The notes under the pieces are model-generated. The model saw nothing but the letters and a program-made list of their open reading frames with translations. It was not told the origin of the DNA and did no database searches. From NCBI GenBank assembly GCA_029204225.1, contig CM055097.1, positions 36,880,976 through 36,944,975 on the forward strand: DNA of 64,000 bases. The letters run 5' to 3'. Positions 59,659 through 64,000 of the stretch are shown here, piece after piece; within the stretch, counting starts at the first letter, position 1; each line of letters starts with the position of its first letter. The position numbers and the translations under genes were made by a program. This DNA comes from Diphasiastrum complanatum. Lineage: Eukaryota > Streptophyta > Lycopodiopsida > Lycopodiales > Lycopodiaceae.

Positions 59659-59760
59659 CGTGAGTTAATGCTTCTTGGTTTCCAAGGGGAGGCTCGAACC
59701 TGAGACCAAAGAAACTTTGGATGTCAAGCTAACCAACTGAGCCAACCCCGTGAGTTAATG
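59659..59760 (-). repeat. tRNA-derived retroposed insert with 12-bp target duplications
   Basis: CGTGAGTTAATG at 59659-59670 is repeated exactly at 59749-59760. The 78 bp between them, read on the minus strand, begin GGGGTTGGCTCAGTTGGTTA (tRNA 5' end and A box), continue through a CCAAAG-TTT-CTTTGG hairpin and a B box GGTTCGAGCC, and end in an AAGAAG tail. The anticodon and T stems do not pair well, so it is unlikely to be a working tRNA. Terminal duplications and tail point to retroposition. Confidence 0.75.
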
Positions 59761-59977
59761 ACATGACAAACATCATATAGGTGACAATACATGCACTTCA
59801 TTCATGTACTACTACTCAGCTATGGTCATGGCTGAGGATGAGCAATAAGCTCATTCTAAAATGACCTGCCTCTAGTCTACTAACCAACCCTCACTCTCAA
59901 TGGACTCAATGCTCAGCATACACGCATGGGTTATTACTTGGTGACTACAATTTTTGCCTCCGCCCATCGTCATCGTC

Positions 59978-60706
59978 ATGCTTCTTCCACTGCCATGCCC
60001 ATCCATCCATCTCAAGACTCTTCAACCTGCTCACCTCTCCTCCTCTTCATGGCCACCAACATGCCCATTCCTATGCCAATTCTCCTCATCAGCTGCAGCA
60101 GGAGCAGCGTTATCGTTTGCTGCCAGCAAAGGGGAGTATCATTACATGCAGCGATGCAGCAAGAAGTACTACACCTTGCAATCCCTTTGCTCGCTCTATT
60201 CACTCAATTCCTTTGTTGATGACGATGAGGTGGAATTGGTCAGGAAGGGCGCTGTGGACACACAGGAGGCTCTGAGAACTGTAGATAAAGAGCTGCGAGG
60301 TGGAAATGACAGAAAAGCTCTGGACATTGTCAATGCTTTGCGCAGCCGAGGTGGGCTTCGTGGTTTCGGACTTCCCCTGCGGGACCAGGTTGATCTTCTT
60401 TGTTTCATTCGGGTGACCTGCTTGCTTTTACATTGTAAAGTGGAAAACGCGCATTTGATTGATTTGAATTGCGACTTTCATTGGCAGATTCCAAAGAGAA
60501 TTTATTACCTTGATGAACTTCGCCTTAATAACATAGAGCCATCGCGTCTTCTTTCCCCGGTGGACGTCACACTTGGTGCTGTGAGATCCAATTTACAGCT
60601 TGCAGCATTGTTTGGGGGCATCCTCAGCTGGCAGACTCGAGTTTTTGATCAAGTTCAACTGTTGATTGCAACAATTGTTTTCCTTCTTTTTGGAACCCTG
60701 GACCAG
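59978..60706 (+). CDS. Chloroplast VIR3/FtsH-like family protein, first two exons only
   Basis: Exon 1 is 59978-60388 and exon 2 is 60488-60706, both phase 0, with GT-AG intron 60389-60487 (99 bp, no in-frame stop). The start is the first ATG after an upstream in-frame TGA. Residues 1 to about 70 are Ser/Pro/Cys/Ala-rich without acidic residues, as expected of a plastid transit peptide. Then come an acidic/helical stretch (DTQEALRTVDKELRGGNDRK), and in exon 2 IPKRIYYLDELRLNNIEPSR, LLSPVDVTLGAVRSNLQLAA and a hydrophobic segment LLIATIVFLLFGTLD. From memory this arrangement matches the plant family of Arabidopsis VIRESCENT3 (At1g56180) and At5g27290, plastid proteins with a metalloprotease-like C-terminal part. 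That part, with its H-E-A-G-H motif, would be encoded by later exons; the window ends, filled with gypsy sequence, before any is seen. Family assignment is moderately sure. Confidence 0.65.
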
Positions 60707-62169
60707 GTTAGATGTTTGAATTTTCTTCTTCTTCTTCTCCCTCCTTCCGTCTTTTTTGCCACTGGCTGATTTGTACTCCAAATTCCAATATCAGTAGTCA
60801 CGATAAATTGAGACATTATCACACAAACACCCATGTCTCTATGTTTATATGAGTAATATATTTTATTCCGAGATAGATTGATGAATAATAACTATAATAT
60901 TGTCTTAATCAAACACATGAGATAAGACGAAATTGCTATTAAGTCAAAAATCATGCCAGAGTAGTCTGTTATTTCTAGAGAAAGGAAAATTTTTAAGTAA
61001 AATTCTTCGAACCAAAGACAATTTTCAATTACATGAGAATGAGAAACTCTGGAAAGGCTCCCCAACCATGGAGAACCCCAGATCGATGCACCTGAGCATA
61101 GACTTCAGAACACAAGAAGAGACTAAATCATGGTCAATGATTGTCAAAAAGAAACCGTGGTGATAAAAGCACCTATGGCAAATATGATGTTAGTTACTCT
61201 ATCAGAACAGAAATTGCAGGCCAGAAAGGCCCCGAGCATTGGGAGTTGGAGCCCCTGAGCATAGGGGCAATTCAAGGTCCCAGCCAAGTCACTTGTGAAT
61301 AAGTATATGGAAAGGTAACAACATACATTCATCAAGGATCTATGGGACTTTATAAATGTTGGAGACACATGAGAGCCAGGAAAGGAGCCTACCAACTTTT
61401 TTGGATTTTTCGTGATATGTGAGGTAATCTCTTCGAAAAATCAACAGCTCATCATTGCAGACTTGTTACTTTGCAACATTTGATATGAGGTTTTGGAGGT
61501 ATTCAAACCAAACATTCTCAAGCAGTTCCATATGTTTTTCCACTTGGCCTTTATTTGTGGTGAATTAAGAAATAGGTAACACCTATCAAACGAAAGTGCT
61601 AATGCTGTCACAAGCAAGTCTCTCCAAGCTCATGAATCCTAGAAGGCCGGTGTGTAGAATGAACCTCCCAACCGTAGGCACCCTCTCTATGAGTCTTGCT
61701 ACATGCTATTCCTGTCACCTCACACATGGCATCCAGCAGGGTGATTAGTCCACCTGGCATGCATGTTACCTGTGACCTGTGAATACTGAGTGACTCATAG
61801 GGTACACCCCCATGCCCCACCTAAGACCTATGACCCGCTTGATGACCTCAGCTACTTGGCGGCTAGCATCTCGTCACTGATGGCTAGGATCCCAACTGTC
61901 ACAATTCACCACGTCTCTGACAACTTGTCAAGCAGTCACATCAGGTCACTGCTTGTGATGCACCAGCAGTCCCAGCTTGGGACAAATCTCCACTCCGTTC
62001 ACTAGCCTTCGCCGATACTTGGCCTCAAGCTCTCTAGTAACTGGTCGTGCCGAGGTCATGCTAGAGCGTTCCTGTGCTCTAGCAATCTTTCCCTCTTCTA
62101 GCAAGTCATCTATCCTTGATGACAAACTATGGGTAAGACTTCTGCAAACACTGTTGTGTCTCCCAGGTA
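60707..62169. other. Downstream of the VIR3-like exons: probable intron with repeat-derived sequence
   Basis: No further exon of the plastid protein was found. The GTTAGATG donor at 60707 opens either a very long, transposon-filled intron or a truncated gene. 61600-62110 contains short frames on both strands, possibly the end of the gypsy element that becomes recognisable at 62170. Confidence 0.35.
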
Positions 62170-62567
62170 GCATCCTAGAACTTTCTCTAGCCCATAATTA
62201 GCTCGGCCCACTGATCTTGGTGGCCCTTCAAATCTGGCTAAGTGCAAGAATACTTTAAAGTATGATGGTCTGTGTACACATAGGGCACCGTACAAATAAT
62301 GTTGCCACACCTTGAGTGCATGTATGATTGCATACAGCTCCTGCTCGTGTGTGGGATATCTTTGTTGAGCTGATGTCAAATTTTTACTCTCAAAGGCTAT
62401 TGATCTACCTTCTTGGCTTAACACTACCTATGGCAATGCCACTTGCATCCGTCTCTAGGTCAAACGGTTTCTGGGTATCAAGAATTTTGAGGACTGGAGC
62501 CGTGGCCATCGACTCCTTCAAGTTCTCAAAATTATCTTGAGCTTCAACCTCCCACTGAACTATAGTG
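62170..62567 (-). pseudogene. Gypsy RT thumb and RNase H
   Basis: On the minus strand: [34 protein letters not shown] (the E-T-D-A-S-G block at the RT/RNase H junction), then [32 protein letters not shown] and WQHYLYG. A frame change near 62290 leads to TDHHTLKY-like and DQWAELIMG-like stretches. Clear Ty3/gypsy RNase H, broken. Confidence 0.85.
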
Positions 62568-62880
62568 TTGTTTTTCCCTCCCGAGCTCGCTCTCTCCCCT
62601 CCCTCGGGCTGTTGGCCCGATTGGGTGTGCGGGCCCTACTCCCGAAAAAGCCCCCCCCCCATCGTGAGGCTGTCCGGACGAGGGGGGGGGTGATGGCGCC
62701 CCCGAGCCGCTGCGCGCCCAATCGGGCCAGCAACCCGGGGGGGGGGGGAGAGAGCGAGCTCGGGAGGGGGAGGGAGCGGGTACGCAGAGGGTGGGGGAGA
62801 ATAAGGAAACAAGGAGGGGGGGGGGGGGGGGGGGGGGGGTAACCTTATGCCCCCTCCCACACTTTTTTTTTTGAATTTTT
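62568..62880. repeat. GC-rich foldback with long G and C tracts
   Basis: The arms 62577-62631 (CCTCCCGAGCTCGCTCTCTC to 'ttggcccgattgggtgtgcg') and 62713-62770 (complementary, 'cgcgcccaatcgggccagcaa' to GAGCGAGCTCGGGAGG) are inverted repeats of about 55 bp with roughly 90 percent match. The loop of about 80 bp contains C10 (62651-62660) and G9. G12 lies in the right arm (62737-62748) and G24 at 62816-62839. The block separates the gypsy RT from its RNase H, so it was inserted there. Strong G-quadruplex and hairpin potential; the homopolymer lengths may be inaccurate. Confidence 0.75.
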
Positions 62881-63174
62881 TTTCAATTTGGGGCCCAATG
62901 AAATATTGGGCCCCCTTTTCCTCAATTCAAGTTATAAAACGATTCTTTGAAGGCTTTGACAAAATATTGGCCATATTTTCATTTAGATTTTAAATCATTG
63001 TCCTTGCTATATTATTACGCTAGGGCTAAGTGAAGGAAGGCTATTGAACTATGAATTAACTCATAGTAAACCCATGGTGAGCTGCCACGTAGGACAATCA
63101 GTGAGTTAATTAATCCTAATTAGCAAACACGTTTAGGCAAGGAAGAGGCCATGTTTGAGTCCAAAAAGGGCTCT
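62881..63174. other. Rest of the insertion in the gypsy element
   Basis: AT-rich sequence without gypsy homology between the foldback and the RT block that begins at about 63174. It probably belongs to the same insertion; no direct repeats were found at the edges. Confidence 0.35.
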
Positions 63175-63310
63175 AATGCATCATGAATGTAGTTGGGGCA
63201 TTAGTCAACCCAAATGGCATCACAAGATACTCATAGTGAATGAACCAAGTTCTGAAGGCAGTCTTGTGTACATCCTCTTCATGAACTCTAACCTGATGGT
63301 ATCAACCCTT
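63175..63310 (-). pseudogene. Gypsy reverse transcriptase fragment
   Basis: The minus strand reads DLKG, a stop, [18 protein letters not shown], then [18 protein letters not shown]. This is the D-L-x-x-G-Y-x-Q-I/V-R and M-P-F-G-L-x-N-A-P-x-T-F core of Ty3/gypsy RT. A stop replaces Ser-Gly near the start, and the catalytic Y-x-D-D segment is missing. Confidence 0.85.
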
Positions 63311-63314
63311 TAGG

Positions 63315-64000
63315 TCACCGCGCAAGCTGTGTTATCTCAAAATCCAATTCTTCTATGTAACATTGTACAATGAGTGGAATACCCACAACCCTCTTATCCC
63401 AAATTTTTGTACCCTTTCCATCAGCCATTTCCACTGTGTACTGGTATTGGGATGGTTGAGTGCTCACACCTAACTTCCATACCAAAGTTGAATTCAACAC
63501 ATTATGAGAGGACCTCGTGTGAAGTAGAATCTGAACATCTCTACCACACAGTTGTCCTTGCATAACAATACTTGTTAGGAAATTGAACCCCTTGGCGAGT
63601 CGATTTTGACAAGAGCGCTGGTGGAGCCGTGTCCACTCTCCTGACCACCGAAACATTCATGAGGCGTGGAACATCTGGATTGGCTTCCTTCTCGATCTTT
63701 TCCACTTTCATAGGGTCATCAACCTGGTTCATCTGGTCCACCTGGAGATGATACGTGGTCAAGTTCCATGGACATTCCTTCCACCTATGCTGCCCCAAAC
63801 AACCAAAACAGAGGTTCTCCCTCTTGCACGTTCTTGGTCCTGAGGCGACAACATTGAAGGACGCTGACCCTTTTGGGCATTGGCCTGCTCATACAACCCT
63901 TTGCCTTTGGGGGCCCTGCACCCTTTCCCTTTTGGTCACCCCAAGCTTGCCAATGACTGGTTTGACCTTCAAATTTTCGCTTTTTGTTCAATTTGCCCTT
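63315..64000 (-). pseudogene. Gypsy Gag end, zinc knuckle and aspartic protease
   Basis: From the window end leftwards: a basic Gag tail KKRKFEGQTSHW, a knuckle CFGCLGQHRWKECP (C-x2-C-x3-H-x4-C, one residue short of the usual spacing), then a retropepsin-like domain at 63656-63315 with GRDVQILLHTRSSHNVLNST and GIPLIVQCYIEELDFEI. The usual D-T/S-G-A-T/S-H-N active site reads HTRSSHN, so the catalytic Asp is lost. Frame changes link the pieces. 5' parts lie outside the window. Confidence 0.75.

Noticed and set aside
59671-59748. Functional tRNA gene on the minus strand
   Set aside because: A and B boxes are present, but the anticodon stem-loop lacks the expected U33 and seven-base loop and the T stem pairs poorly. 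The flanking 12-bp duplications fit a retroposed copy better.
62537-62860. Open frames on both strands with poly-Gly or poly-Pro
   Set aside because: They are translations of the G/C tracts in the foldback, not a protein gene.

Overview
This window is nuclear DNA of a land plant. It has spliced genes with GT-AG introns, plant-specific families (AP2/ERF, MAP65, a chloroplast-targeted protein), plant Ty1/copia and Ty3/gypsy retrotransposons, and long TC/GA microsatellites. The unusual ERF N-terminus and the heavy load of decayed retroelements would suit a seed-free vascular plant such as a fern, but that is inference; the sequence alone does not fix the species. Exon models below were assembled by hand from frame, GT-AG borders and phase continuity.

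Four gene models are supported, all on the + strand. (1) 3682-6241: a two-exon ERF transcription factor, 566 aa, starting Met-Cys, with a repeat-rich N-terminal half and an AP2 domain in exon 2. (2) 34746-40018: an 11-exon MAP65 (PRC1/Ase1 family) microtubule bundler, 606 aa, apparently intact. (3) 43668-43944: a possible two-exon gene for a 61-aa protein I do not recognise. (4) 59978-60706: the first two exons of a plastid-targeted, VIR3/FtsH-like protein family member whose remaining exons are not in the window.

The rest is mostly transposon-derived. 1-140 holds a copia primer-site cluster. 9640-12324 is a 5'-truncated copia with its 3' LTR. 18420-18900, 20306-20930, 41690-42657 and 54268-55440 are decayed copia pieces. 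27424-31897 is a minus-strand copia with one complete LTR. 47708-53569 is a very young, nearly intact minus-strand copia with 653-bp LTRs differing at one base, CTATG target duplications and a single-base frameshift. A gypsy family (LTR starting TGTTATGTCC or TGTTATGGCC) is seen at 20105, 25350, 27423 and 32548. A second gypsy polyprotein, on the minus strand at 62170-64000, is interrupted by a GC-rich foldback with long G tracts.

Smaller structures include a tRNA-derived SINE-like family (four copies), a 78-bp tRNA-like retroposed insert with 12-bp direct repeats, three tRNA-like modules inside the ERF intron, a four-copy 120-bp tandem repeat just upstream of the MAP65 start codon, several palindromes and a degenerate minisatellite. 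No rRNA gene, functional tRNA gene, CRISPR array or prokaryotic feature was seen. The genes do not form a pathway; they are ordinary plant genes separated by repeats.
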